Part shown: positions 49,807 through 63,461 of the stretch, in pieces
How the letters are laid out: every line of letters begins with the position of its first letter
Numbering within the stretch: position 1 is the first letter of the stretch
Assembly: GCA_026874595.1 (NCBI GenBank)
Contig: CM049316.1
Span: 51,779,676 to 51,843,675, forward strand
Length of the DNA: 64,000 bases
Reading direction: 5' to 3'
Source: Sipunculus nudus
Lineage: Eukaryota > Annelida > Sipuncula > Golfingiida > Sipunculidae
Position numbers and translations under genes: made by a program
The notes under the pieces: generated by a model
What the model saw: the letters and a program-made list of their open reading frames with translations, nothing else
The model's database searches: none
What the model was told of the DNA's origin: nothing

Positions 49807-51770
49807 TACATCAGCACCGAAGAAATAAAATACCTACGGTAAATCATTTTTCGAGATATTCCGCTCACATTGTAAATGTTAACACATGCCAGTTTTTTCC
49901 TATAATTGGCTCTAAAACGTCGAAAAATAAGTCAAGGTCACCAATCTTCGAACTTGACCGAGATTTTGTTAATATACATCAGCACCGAAGAAATAAAATT
50001 CCTACAGTAAATCTATTTTGAGATATCCCGCTAACAAGGTAAATGTTAACACATGCCAGTGTTTTCCTATAATTCGCTCTAAAACGTCGAAAAAAATAAG
50101 TCAAGGTCAAACATCTTTGAATGTGACCGAGATTTTGTTAATATACATCAGCACAGAAGAAATAAAATTCTTACGGTAAATCCTTTTCGAGATATCATGC
50201 TTACAAGGTAAATGTTAACACATGCCAGTGTGTTCCTATAATTCGCTCTAAAACGTCGAAAAATAAGTCAAGGTTACCAATTTTCGAACTTGACCGAGAT
50301 TTTGTTAATATACATCAGCACCGAAGAAATAAAATTCCTACAGTAAATCTATTTTGAGATATCCCGCTCACAAGGTAAATGTAAACACATGCCAGTTTTT
50401 TTCCTATAATTCGCTCTAAAAGGTCGAAAATAAGTCAAGGTCAAAGATATTTGAACGTGACCGAGATTTTGTTAATATACATCAGCACCGAAGAAATAAA
50501 ATACCTAGGGTAAATCATTTTTCGAGATATCCCGCTCACATTGTAAATGTTAACACATGCCAGTTTTTTCCTATAATTGGCTCTAAAACGTCGAAAAAAA
50601 TAAGTTAAGGTCACCAATCTTCGAACTTGACCGAGATTTTGTTTATATACATCAGCACCGAAGAAATAAAATTCCTACAGTAAATCTATTTTGAGATATC
50701 CCGCTCACAAGGTAAATGTTAACACATGCCAGTGTGTTCCTATAATTCGCTCTAAAACGTCGAAAAATAAGTCAAGGTCACCAATCTTCGAACTTGACCG
50801 AGATTTTGTTAATATACATCAGCACCGAAGAAATAAAATTCCTACAGTAAATCTATTTTGAGATATCCCGCTCACAAGGTAAATGTTAACACATGCCAGT
50901 GTGTTCCTATAATTCGCTCTAAAACGTCGAAAAATAAGTCAAGGTCACCCATCTTTGAACTTGACCGAGCATTTATTAATATATATCAACACCGAAGAAA
51001 TAAAATTCCTACAGTAAATCCTTTTTGAGATATCCCGCTCACAAGGTAAATGTAAACACATGCCAGTTTTTTTCCTATAATTCGCTCTAAAAAGTCGAAA
51101 ATAAGTCAAGGTCAAACATCTTTGAACGTGACCGAGATTTTGTTAATATACATCAGCACCGAAGAAATAAAATACCTACGGTAAATCTATTTTAAGATAT
51201 CCCGCTCATATTGAAAATGTTAACACATGGTAGTTTTTTTCCTATAATTGGCTCTAAAACGTCGAAAAAAATAAGTCAAGGTCACCAATCTTCGAACTTG
51301 ACCGAGATTTTGTTAATATACATCAGCACCGGAGAAATAAAATTCCTACAGTAAATCCTTTTTGAGATATCCCGCTCACAAGGTAAATGTAAACACATGC
51401 CAGTTTTTCCCTATAATTCGCTCTAAAAAGTCGAAAATAAGTCAAGGTCAAACATCTTTGAACGTGACCGAGATTTTGTTAATATACATAAGCACAGAAG
51501 AAATAAAATTCTTACAGTAAATCCTTTTTGAGATATCCCGCTCACAAGGTAAATGTAAACACATGCCAGTTTTTTCCTATAATTGGCTCTAAAACGTCGA
51601 AAAAAATAAGTCAAGGTCACCAATCTTCGAACTTGACCGAGATTTTGTTAATATACATCAGCACCGAAGAAATAAAATACCTAGGGTAAATCATTTTTCG
51701 AGATATCCCGCTCACATTGTAAATGTTAACACATGCCAGTTTTTTCCTATAATTGGCTCTAAAACGTCGA
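49807..51770 (+). repeat. 16-monomer-offset block, copy 1 (recurs at +2683 and +8222 bp)
   Basis: Markers GAATGTGACC (50,119/52,802/58,341) and TCAAAGATATTTG (50,441/53,124/58,663) give offsets of 2683 and 5539 bp. The left 270 bp also match the far right end of the window at an offset of 13,925 bp. Confidence 0.8.
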
Positions 51771-52194
51771 AAAATAAGTCAAGGTCACCCATCTTTGAAC
51801 TTGACCGAGCATTTATTAATATATATCAACACCGAAGAAATAAAATTCCTACAGTAAATCCTTTTTGAGATATCCCGCTCACAAGGTAAATGTAAACACA
51901 TGCCAGTTTTTTTCCTATAATTCGCTCTAAAAAGTCGAAAATAAGTCAAGGTCAAACATCTTTGAACGTGACCGAGATTTTGTTAATATACATCAGCACA
52001 GAAGAAATAAAATTCTTACGGTAAATCCTTTTCGAGATATCATGCTTACAAGGTAAATGTTAACACATGCCAGTGTGTTCCTATAATTCGCTCTAAAACG
52101 GCGAAAAATAAGTTAAGGTCACCAATCTTCTAACTTGACCGAGATTTTGTTAATATACATCAGCACCGAAGAAATAAAATTTCTACAGTAAATA

Positions 52195-55100
52195 TATTTT
52201 GAGATATCCCGCTCACAAGGTAAATTTTAACACATGCCAGTGTGTTCCTATAATTCGCTCTAAAACGTCGAAAGATAGGTCAAGGTCACCGATCTTTGAA
52301 CTTGACCGAGCATTTATTAATATATATCAACACCGAAGAAATAAAATTCCTACAGTAAATCCTTTTTGAGATATCCCGCTCACAAGGTAAATGTAAACAC
52401 ATGGTAGTTTTTTTCCTATAATTCGCTCTAAACAGTCGAAAATAAGTCAAGGTCAAACATCTTTGAACGTGACCGAGATTTTGTTAATATACATCAGCAC
52501 CGAAGAAATAAAATACCTACGGTAAATCATTTTTCGAGATATTCCGCTCACATTGTAAATGTTAACACATGCCAGTTTTTTCCTATAATTGGCTCTAAAA
52601 CGTCGAAAAATAAGTCAAGGTCACCAATCTTCGAACTTGACCGAGATTTTGTTAATATACATCAGCACCGAAGAAATAAAATTCCTACAGTAAATCTATT
52701 TTGAGATATCCCGCTAACAAGGTAAATGTTAACACATGCCAGTGTTTCCCTATAATTCGCTCTAAAACGTCGAAAAAAATAAGTCAAGGTCAAACATCTT
52801 TGAATGTGACCGAGATTTTGTTAATATACATCAGCACAGAAGAAATAAAATTCTTACGGTAAATCCTTTTCGAGATATCATGCTTACAAGGTAAATGTTA
52901 ACACATGCCAGTGTGTTCCTATAATTCGCTCTAAAACGTCGAAAAATAAGTCAAGGTTACCAATTTTCGAACTTGACCGAGATTTTGTTAATATACATCA
53001 GCACCGAAGAAATAAAATTCCTACAGTAAATCTATTTTGAGATATCCCGCTCACAAGGTAAATGTAAACACATGCCAGTTTTTTTCCTATAATTCGCTCT
53101 AAAAGGTCGAAAATAAGTCAAGGTCAAAGATATTTGAACGTGACCGAGATTTTGTTAATATACATCAGCACCGAAGAAATAAAATACCTAGGGTAAATCA
53201 TTTTTCGAGATATCCCGCTCACATTGTAAATGTTAACACATGCCAGTTTTTTCCTATAATTGGCTCTAAAACGTCGAAAAAAATAAGTTAAGGTCACCAA
53301 TCTTCGAACTTGACCGAGATTTTGTTTATATACATCAGCACCGAAGAAATAAAATTCCTACAGTAAATCTATTTTGAGATATCCCGCTCACAAGGTAAAT
53401 GTTAACACATGCCAGTGTGTTCCTATAATTCGCTCTAAAACGTCGAAAAATAAGTCAAGGTCACCAATCTTCGAACTTGACCGAGATTTTGTTAATATAC
53501 ATCAGCACCGAAGAAATAAAATTCCTACAGTAAATCTATTTTGAGATATCCCGCTCACAAGGTAAATGTTAACACATGCCAGTGTGTTCCTATAATTCGC
53601 TCTAAAACGTCGAAAAATAAGTCAAGGTCACCCATCTTTGAACTTGACCGAGCATTTATTAATATATATCAACACCGAAGAAATAAAATTCCTACAGTAA
53701 ATCCTTTTTGAGATATCCCGCTCACAAGGTAAATGTAAACACATGCCAGTTTTTTCCTATAATTCGCTCTAAAAAGTCGAAAATAAGTCAAGGTCAAACA
53801 TCTTTGAACGTGACCGAGATTTTGTTAATATACATCAGCACCGAAGAAATAAAATACCTACGGTAAATCTATTTTAAGATATCCCGCTCACATTGAAAAT
53901 GTTAACACATGGTAGTTTTTTTCCTATAATTGGCTCTAAAACGTCGAAAAAAATAAGTCAAGGTCACCAATCTTCGAACTTGACCGAGATTTTGTTAATA
54001 TACATCAGCACCGGAGAAATAAAATTCCTACAGTAAATCCTTTTTGAGATATCCCGCTCACAAGGTAAATGTAAACACATGCCAGTTTTTTCCTATAATT
54101 CGCTCTAAAAAGTCGAAAATAAGTCAAGGTCAAACATCTTTGAACGTGACCGAGATTTTGTTAATATACATAAGCACAGAAGAAATAAAATTCTTACAGT
54201 AAATCCTTTTTGAGATATCCCGCTCACAAGGTAAATGTAAACACATGCCAGTTTTTTTCCTATAATTGGCTCTAAAACGTCGAAAAAAATAAGTCAAGGT
54301 CACCAATCTTCGAACTTGACCGAGATTTTGTTAATATACATCAGCACCGAAGAAATAAAATACCTAGGGTAAATCATTTTTCGAGATATCCCGCTCACAT
54401 TGTAAATGTTAACACATGCCAGTTTTTTCCTATAATTGGCTCTAAAACGTCGAAAAAAATAAGTTAAGGTCACCAATCTTCGAACTTGACCGAGATTTTG
54501 TTTATATACATCAGCACAGAAGAAATAAAATTCCTACAGTAAATCTATTTTGAGATATCCCGCTCACAAGGTAAATGTTAACACATGCAAGTGTGTTCCT
54601 ATAATTCGCTCTAAAACGTCAAAAAATAAGTCAAGGTCACCAATCTTTGAACTTGACCGAGCATTTATTAATATATATCAACACCGAAGAAATAAAATTC
54701 CTACAGTAAATCCTTTTTGAGATATCCCGCTCACAAGGTAAATGTAAACACATGCCAGTTTTTTTCCTATAATTCGCTCTAAAAAGTCGAAAATAAGTCA
54801 AGGTCAAACATCTTTGAACGTGACCGAGATTTTGTTAATATACATCAGCACCGAAGAAATAAAATACCTACGGTAAATCTTTTTTGAGATATACCGCTCA
54901 CATTGAAAATGTTAACACATGGTAGTTTTTTTCCTATAATTCGCTCTAAAAAGTCGAAAATAAGTCAAGGTCAAACATCTTTGAACGTGACCGAGATTTT
55001 GTTAATATACATCAGCACCGAAGAAATAAAATACCTACGGTAAATCATTTTTCGAGATATCCCGCTCACATTGTAAATGTTAACACATGCCAATTTTTTC

Positions 55101-57734
55101 CTATAATTCGCTCTAAAACGTCGAAAAAAATAAGTTAAGGTCACCAATCTTCGAACTTGACCGAGATTTTGTTAACATACATCAGCACCGAAGAAATAAA
55201 ATTTCTGCAGTAAATCTATTTTGAGATATCCCGCTAACAAGGTAAATGTTAACACATGCCATTGTTTTCCTATAATTCGCTCTAAAACGTCGAAAAAAAT
55301 AAGTCAAGGTCAAACATCTTTGAACGTGACCGAGATTTTGTTAATATACATCAGCACAGAAGAAATAAAATTCTTACGGTAAATCCTTTTCGAGATATCA
55401 TGCTTACAAGGTAAATGTTAACACATGCCAGTGTGTTCCTATAATTCGCTCTAAAACGTCGAAAAATAAGTCAAGGTCACCAATTTTCGAACTTGACCGA
55501 GATTTTGTTAATATACATCAGCACCGAAGAAATAAAATTCCCTCAGTAAATCTATTTTGAGATATCCCGCTCACAAGGTAAATGTGAACACATGCCAGTT
55601 TTTTTTTCCTATAATTCGCTCTAAAAGGTCGAAAAAAAGTCAAGGTCAAACATATTTGAACGTGACCGAGATTTTGTTAATATACATCAGCACCGAAGAA
55701 ATAAAATACCTAGGGTAAATCATTTTTCGAGATATCCCGCTCACTTTGTAAATGTTAACACATGCCAGTTTTTTCCTATAATTGGCTCTAAAACGTCGAA
55801 AAAAATAAGTTAAGGTCACCAATCTTCGAACTTGACCGAGATTTTGTTTATATACATCAGCACAGAAGAAATAAAATTCCTACAGTAAATCTATTTTGAG
55901 ATATCCCGCTCACAAGGTAAATGTTAACACATGCCAGTGTGTTCCTATAATTCGCTCTAAAACGTCGAAAAATAAGTCAAGGTCACCCATCTTTGAACTT
56001 GACCGAGCATTTATTAATATATATCAACACCGAAGAAATAAAATTCCTACAGTAAATCCTTTTTGAGATATCCCGCTCACAAGGTAAATGTAAACACATG
56101 CCAGTTTTTTTCCTACAATTCGCTCTAAAAAGTCGAAAATAAGTCAAGGTCAAACATCTTTGAACGTGACCGAGATTTTGTTAATATACATCAGCACAGA
56201 AGAAATAAAATTCTTACGGTAAATCCTTTTCGAGATATCATGCTTACAAGGTAAATGTTAACACATGCCAGTGTGTTCCTATAATTCGCTCTAAAACGCC
56301 GAAAAATAAGTTAAGGTCACCAATCTTCTAACTTGACCGAGATTTTGTTAATATACATCAGCACCGAAGAAATAAAATTTCTACAGTAAATATATTTTGA
56401 GATATCCCGCTCACAAGGTAAATTTTAACACATGCCAGTGTGTTCCTATAATTCGCTCTAAAACGTCGAAAAATAGGTCAAGGTCACCGATCTTTGAACT
56501 TGACCGAGCATTTATTAATATATATCAACACCGAAGAAATAAAATTCCTACAGTAAATCCTTTTTGAGATATCCCGCTCACAAGGTAAATGTAAACACAT
56601 GGTAGTTTTTTTCCTATAATTCGCTCTAAACAGTCGAAAATAAGTCAAGGTCAAACATCTTTGAACGTGACCGAGATTTTGTTAATATACATCAGCACCG
56701 AAGAAATAAAATACCTACGGTAAATCATTTTTCGAGATATCCCGCTCACATTGTTAATGTTAACACATGCCAGTTTTTTCCTATAATTGGCTCTAAAACG
56801 TCGAAAAAAATAAGTCAAGGTCACCAATCTTCGAACTTGACCGAGATTTTGTTAATATACATCAGCACCGGAGAAATAAAATTCCTACAGTAAATCCTTT
56901 TTGAGATATCCCGCTCACAAGGTAAATGTTAACACATGCCAGTGTGTTCCTATAATTCGCTCTAAAACGTCGAAAAATAAGTCAAGGTCACCCATCTTTG
57001 AACTTGACCGAGCATTTGTTAATATTTATATACACCGAAGAAATAAAATTCCTACAGTAAATCCTTTTTGAGATATCCCGCTCACAAGGTAAATGTAAAC
57101 ACATGCCAGTTTTTTCCTATAATTCGCTCTAAAAAGTCGAAAATAAGTCAAGGTCAAACATCTTTGAACGTGACCGAGATTTTGTTAATATACATAAGCA
57201 CAGAAGAAATAAAATTCTTACAGTAAATCCTTTTTGAGATATCCCGCTCACAAGGTAAATGTAAACACATGCCAGTTTTTTTCCTATAATTGGCTCTAAA
57301 ACGTCGAAAAAAATAAGTCAAGGTCACCAATCTTCGAACTTGACCGAGATTTTGTTAATATACATCAGCACCGAAGAAATTAAATACCTACGGTAAATCC
57401 TTTTCGAGATATCATGCTTACAAGGTCAATGTTAACACATGCCAGTGTGTCCCTATAATTCGCTCTAAAACGTCGAAAAATAAGTCAAGGTCAAACATCT
57501 TTGAACGTGACCGAGATTTTGTTAATATACATCAACACCGAAGAAATAAAATTCCTACAGTAAATCCTTTTCGAGATATCATGCTTACAAGGTAAATGTT
57601 AACACATGCCAGTGTGTTCCTATAATTCGCTCTAAAACGTCGAAAAATAAGTCAAGGTCACCAATTTTCGAACTTGACCGAGATTTTGTTAATATACATC
57701 AGCACCGAAGAAATAAAATTCCTACAGTAAATCT
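52195..57734 (+). repeat. Large tandem duplication, copy 1 (~5540 bp, 33 monomers)
   Basis: ACATGGTAG at 52,403/57,942, GAATGTGACC at 52,802/58,341 and TCAAAGATA at 53,124/58,663 are all 5539 bp apart. The two copies abut at about 57,735. Confidence 0.82.
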
Positions 57735-60700
57735 ATTTTGAGATATCCCGCTCACAAGGTAAATTTTAACACATGCCAGTGTGTTCCTATAATTCGCTCT
57801 AAAACGTCGAAAAATAGGTCAAGGTCACCGATCTTTGAACTTGACCGAGCATTTATTAATATATATCAACACCGAAGAAATAAAATTCCTACAGTAAATC
57901 CTTTTTGAGATATCCCGCTCACAAGGTAAATGTAAACACATGGTAGTTTTTTTCCTATAATTCGCTCTAAACAGTCGAAAATAAGTCAAGGTCAAACATC
58001 TTTGAACGTGACCGAGATTTTGTTAATATACATCAGCACCGAAGAAATAAAATACCTACGGTAAATCATTTTTCGAGATATTCCGCTCACATTGTAAATG
58101 TTAACACATGCCAGTTTTTTCCTATAATTGGCTCTAAAACGTCGAAAAATAAGTCAAGGTCACCAATCTTCGAACTTGACCGAGATTTTGTTAATATACA
58201 TCAGCACCGAAGAAATAAAATTCCTACAGTAAATCTATTTTGAGATATCCCGCTAACAAGGTAAATGTTAACACATGCCAGTGTTTCCCTATAATTCGCT
58301 CTAAAACGTCGAAAAAAATAAGTCAAGGTCAAACATCTTTGAATGTGACCGAGATTTTGTTAATATACATCAGCACAGAAGAAATAAAATTCTTACGGTA
58401 AATCCTTTTCGAGATATCATGCTTACAAGGTAAATGTTAACACATGCCAGTGTGTTCCTATAATTCGCTCTAAAACGTCGAAAAATAAGTCAAGGTTACC
58501 AATTTTCGAACTTGACCGAGATTTTGTTAATATACATCAGCACCGAAGAAATAAAATTCCTACAGTAAATCTATTTTGAGATATCCCGCTCACAAGGTAA
58601 ATGTAAACACATGCCAGTTTTTTTCCTATAATTCGCTCTAAAAGGTCGAAAATAAGTCAAGGTCAAAGATATTTGAACGTGACCGAGATTTTGTTAATAT
58701 ACATCAGCACCGAAGAAATAAAATACCTAGGGTAAATCATTTTTCGAGATATCCCGCTCACATTGTAAATGTTAACACATGCCAGTTTTTTCCTATAATT
58801 GGCTCTAAAACGTCGAAAAAAATAAGTTAAGGTCACCAATCTTCGAACTTGACCGAGATTTTGTTTATATACATCAGCACCGAAGAAATAAAATTCCTAC
58901 AGTAAATCTATTTTGAGATATCCCGCTCACAAGGTAAATGTTAACACATGCCAGTGTGTTCCTATAATTCGCTCTAAAACGTCGAAAAATAAGTCAAGGT
59001 CACCAATCTTCGAACTTGACCGAGATTTTGTTAATATACATCAGCACCGAAGAAATAAAATTCCTACAGTAAATCTATTTTGAGATATCCCGCTCACAAG
59101 GTAAATGTTAACACATGCCAGTGTGTTCCTATAATTCGCTCTAAAACGTCGAAACATAAGTCAAGGTCACCCATCTTTGAACTTGACCGAGCATTTATAT
59201 ATATATATCAACACCGAAGAAATAAAATTCCTACAGTAAATCCTTTTTGAGATATCCCGCTCACAAGGTAAATGTAAACACATGCCAGTTTTTTTCCTAT
59301 AATTCGCTCTAAAAAGTCGAAAATAAGTCAAGGTCAAACATCTTTGAACGTGACCGAGATTTTGTTAATATACATCAGCACCGAAGAAATAAAATACCTA
59401 CGGTAAATCTATTTTAAGATATCCCGTTCACATTGAAAATGTTAACACATGGTAGTTTTTTTCCTATAATTGGCTCTAAAACGTCGAAAAAAATAAGTCA
59501 AGGTCACCAATCTTCGAACTTGACCGAGATTTTGTTAATATACATCAGCACCGGAGAAATAAAATTCCTACAGTAAATCCTTTTTGAGATATCCCGCTCA
59601 CAAGGTAAATGTTAACACATGCCAGTGTGTTCCTATAATTCGCTCTAAAACGTCGAAAAATAAGTCAAGGTCACCCATCTTTGAACTTGACCGAGCATTT
59701 GTTAATATTTATATACACCGAAGAAATAAAATTCCTACAGTAAATCCTTTTTGAGATATCCCGCTCACAAGGTAAATGTAAACACATGCCAGTTTTTTCC
59801 TATAATTCGCTCTAAAAAGTCGAAAATAAGTCAAGGTCAAACATCTTTGAACGTGACCGAGATTTTGTTAATATACATAAGCACAGAAGAAATAAAATTC
59901 TTACAGTAAATCCTTTTTGAGATATCCCGCTCACAAGGTAAATGTAAACACATGCCAGTTTTTTTCCTATAATTGGCTCTAAAACGTCGAAAAAAATAAG
60001 TCAAGGTCACCAATCTTCGAACTTGACCGAGATTTTGTTAATATACATCAGCACCGAAGAAATAAAATACCTAGGGTAAATCATTTTTCGAGATATCCCG
60101 CTCACATTGTAAATGTTAACACATGCCAGTTTTTTCCTATAATTGGCTCTAAAACGTCGAAAAAAATAAGTTAAGGTCACCAATCTTCGAACTTGACCGA
60201 GATTTTGTTTATATACATCAGCACAGAAGAAATAAAATTCCTACAGTAAATCTATTTTGAGATATCCCGCTCACAAGGTAAATGTTAACACATGCCAGTG
60301 TGTTCCTATAATTCGCTCTAAAACGTCGAAAAATAAGTCAAGGTCACCCATCTTTGAACTTGACCGAGCATTTATTAATATATATCAACACCGAAGAAAT
60401 AAAATTCCTACAGTAAATCCTTTTTGAGATATCCCGCTCACAAGGTAAATGTAAACACATGCCAGTTTTTTTCCTATAATTCGCTCTAAAAAGTCGAAAA
60501 TAAGTCAAGGTCAAACATCTTTGAACGTGACCGAGATTTTGTTAATATACATCAGCACCAAAGAAATAAAATACCTACGGTAAATCTTTTTTGAGATATA
60601 CCGCTCACATTGAAAATGTTAACACATGGTAGTTTTTTTCCTATAATTCGCTCTAAAAAGTCGAAAATAAGTCAAGGTCAAACATCTTTGAACGTGACCG

Positions 60701-63461
60701 AGATTTTGTTAATATACATCAGCACCGAAGAAATAAAATACCTACGGTAAATCATTTTTCGAGATATCCCGCTCACATTGTAAATGTTAACACATGCCAA
60801 TTTTTTCCTATAATTCGCTCTAAAACGTCGAAAAAAATAAGTCAAGGTCACCAATCTTCGAACTTGACCGAGATTTTGTTAACATACATCAGCACCGAAG
60901 AAATAAAATTTCTGCAGTAAATCTATTTTGAGATATCCCGCTAACAAGGTAAATGTTAACACATGCCATTGTTTTCCTATAATTCGCTCTAAAACGTCGA
61001 AAAAAATAAGCCAAGGTCAAACATCTTTGAACGTACCCGAGCATTTGTTAATATATATCAACACCGAAGAAATAAAATTCTTACGGTAAATCCTTTTCGA
61101 GATATCATGCTTACAAGGTAAATGTTATCACATGCCAGTGTGTTCCTATAATTCGCTCTAAAACGTCGAAAAATAAGTCAAGGTCACCAATCTTCGAACT
61201 TGACCGAGATTTTGTTAATATACATCAGCACCGAAGAAATAAAATTCCTACAGTAAATCTATTTTGAGATATCCCGCTAACAAGGTAAATGTTAACACAT
61301 GCCAGTGTTTTCCTATAATTCGCTCTAAAACGTCGAAAAAAATAAGTCAAGGTCAAACATCTTTGAACGTGACCGAGATTTTGTTAATATACATCAGCAC
61401 AGAAGAAATAAAATTCTTACGGTAAATCCTTTTCGAGATATCATGCTTACAAGGTAAATGTTAACACATGCCAGTGTGTTTCTATAATTCGCTCTAAAAC
61501 GTCGAAAAATAAGTCAAGGTCACCAATTTTCGAACTTGACCGAGATTTTGTTAATATACATCAACACCGAAGAAATAAAATTCCTACAGTAAATCCTTTT
61601 TGAGATATCCCGCTCACAAGGTAAATGTAAACACATGCCAGTTTTTTTCCTATAATTCGCTCTAAAAAGTCGAAAATAAGTCAAGGTCAAACATCTTTGA
61701 ACGTGACCGAGATTTTGTTAATATACATCAGCACAGAAGAAATAAAATTCTTACGGTAAATCCTTTTCGAGATATCATGCTTACAAGGTAAATGTTAACA
61801 CATGCCAGTGTGTTCCTATAATTCGCTCTAAAACGGCGAAAAATAAGTTAAGGTCACCAATCTTCTAACTTGACCGAGATTTTGTTAATATACATCAGCA
61901 CCGAAGAAATAAAATTTCTACAGTAAATATATTTTGAGATATCCCGCTCACAAGGTAAATTTTAACACATGCCAGTGTGTTCCTATAATTCGCTCTAAAA
62001 CGTCGAAAAATAGGTCAAGGTCACCGATCTTTGAACTTGACCGAGCATTTATTAATATATATCAACACCGAAGAAATAAAATTCCTACAGTAAATCCTTT
62101 TTTAAGATATCCCGCTCACAAGGTAAATGTAAACACATGGAAGTTTTTTTCCTATAATTCGCTCTAAACAGTCGAAAATAAGTCAAGGTCAAACATCTTT
62201 GAACGTGACCGAGATTTTGTTAATATACATCAGCACCGAAGAAATAAAATACCTACGGTAAATCATTTTTCGAGATATCCCGCTCACATTGTTAATGTTA
62301 ACACATGCCAGTTTTTTCCTATAATTGGCTCTAAAACGTCGAAAAAAATAAGTCAAGGTCACCAATCTTCGAACTTGACCGAGATTTTGTTAATATACAT
62401 CAGCACCGGAGAAATAAAATTCCTACAGTAAATCCTTTTTGAGATATCCCGCTCACAAGGTAAATGTTAACACATGCCAGTGTGTTCCTATAATTCGCTC
62501 TAAAACGTCGAAAAATAAGTCAAGGTCACCCATCTTTGAACTTGACCGAGCATTTGTTAATATTTATATACACCGAAGAAATAAAATTCCTACAGTTAAT
62601 CCTTTTTGAGATATCCCGCTCACAAGGTAAATGTAAACACATGCCATTTTTTTTCCTATAATTCGCTCTAAAAAGTCGAAAAATAAGTCAAGGTCACCCA
62701 TCTTTGAACTTGACCGAGCATTTGTTAATATTTATATACACCGAAGAAATAAAATTCCTACAGTAAATCCTTTTTGAGATATCCCGCTCACAAGGTAAAT
62801 GTAAACACATGCCAGTTTTTTCCTATAATTCGCTCTAAAAAGTCGAAAATAAGTCAAGGTCAAACATCTTTGAACGTGACCGAGATTTTGTTAATATACA
62901 TAAGCACAGAAGAAATAAAATTCTTACAGTAAATCCTTTTTGAGATATCCCGCTCACAAGGTAAATGTAAACACATGCCAGTTTTTTTCCTATAATTGGC
63001 TCTAAAACGTCGAAAAAAATAAGTCAAGGTCACCAATCTTCGAACTTGACCGAGATTTTGTTAATATACATCAGCACCGAAGAAATAAAATACCTACGGT
63101 AAATCCTTTTCGAGATATCATGCTTACAAGGTAAATGTTAACACATGCCAGTGTGTCCCTTTAATTCGCTCTAAAACGTCGAAAAATAAGTCAAGGTCAA
63201 ACATCTTTGAACGTGACCGAGATTTTGTTAATATACATCAACACCGAAGAAATAAAATTCCTACAGTAAATCCTTTTCGAGATATCATGCTTACAAGGTA
63301 AATGTTAACACATGCCAGTGTGTTCCTATAATTCGCTCTAAAACGTCGAAAAATAAGTCAAGGTCACCAATTTTCGAACTTGACCGAGATTTTGTTAATA
63401 TACATCAGCACCGAAGAAATAAAATTCCTACAGTAAATCTATTTTGAGATATCCAGCTCAC
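57735..63461 (+). repeat. Large tandem duplication, copy 2 (~5727 bp) with monomer gain and replaced segment
   Basis: It follows copy 1 at an offset of 5539 bp until an extra B-type monomer appears near 59,600-59,770, after which the offset is 5707 bp (ATACCGCTCA at 54,891/60,598). The segment 61.02-61.7 kb differs in monomer succession from the expected partner. The match then resumes at 5536-5538 bp and ends at 5706 bp. Confidence 0.78.
61012..61140 (+). repeat. Mosaic monomer joining C, B and D-like segments
   Basis: It has a C-class head (AAACATCTTTGAACGT), a B-class middle (GAGCATTTGTTAATATATAT, AACACCGAAG) and a D-like tail (ATTCTTACGG, GATATCATGCTTAC). The join shows a private GTACCCGAGC. 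It is the clearest single chimera and looks like an exchange product. Confidence 0.7.
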
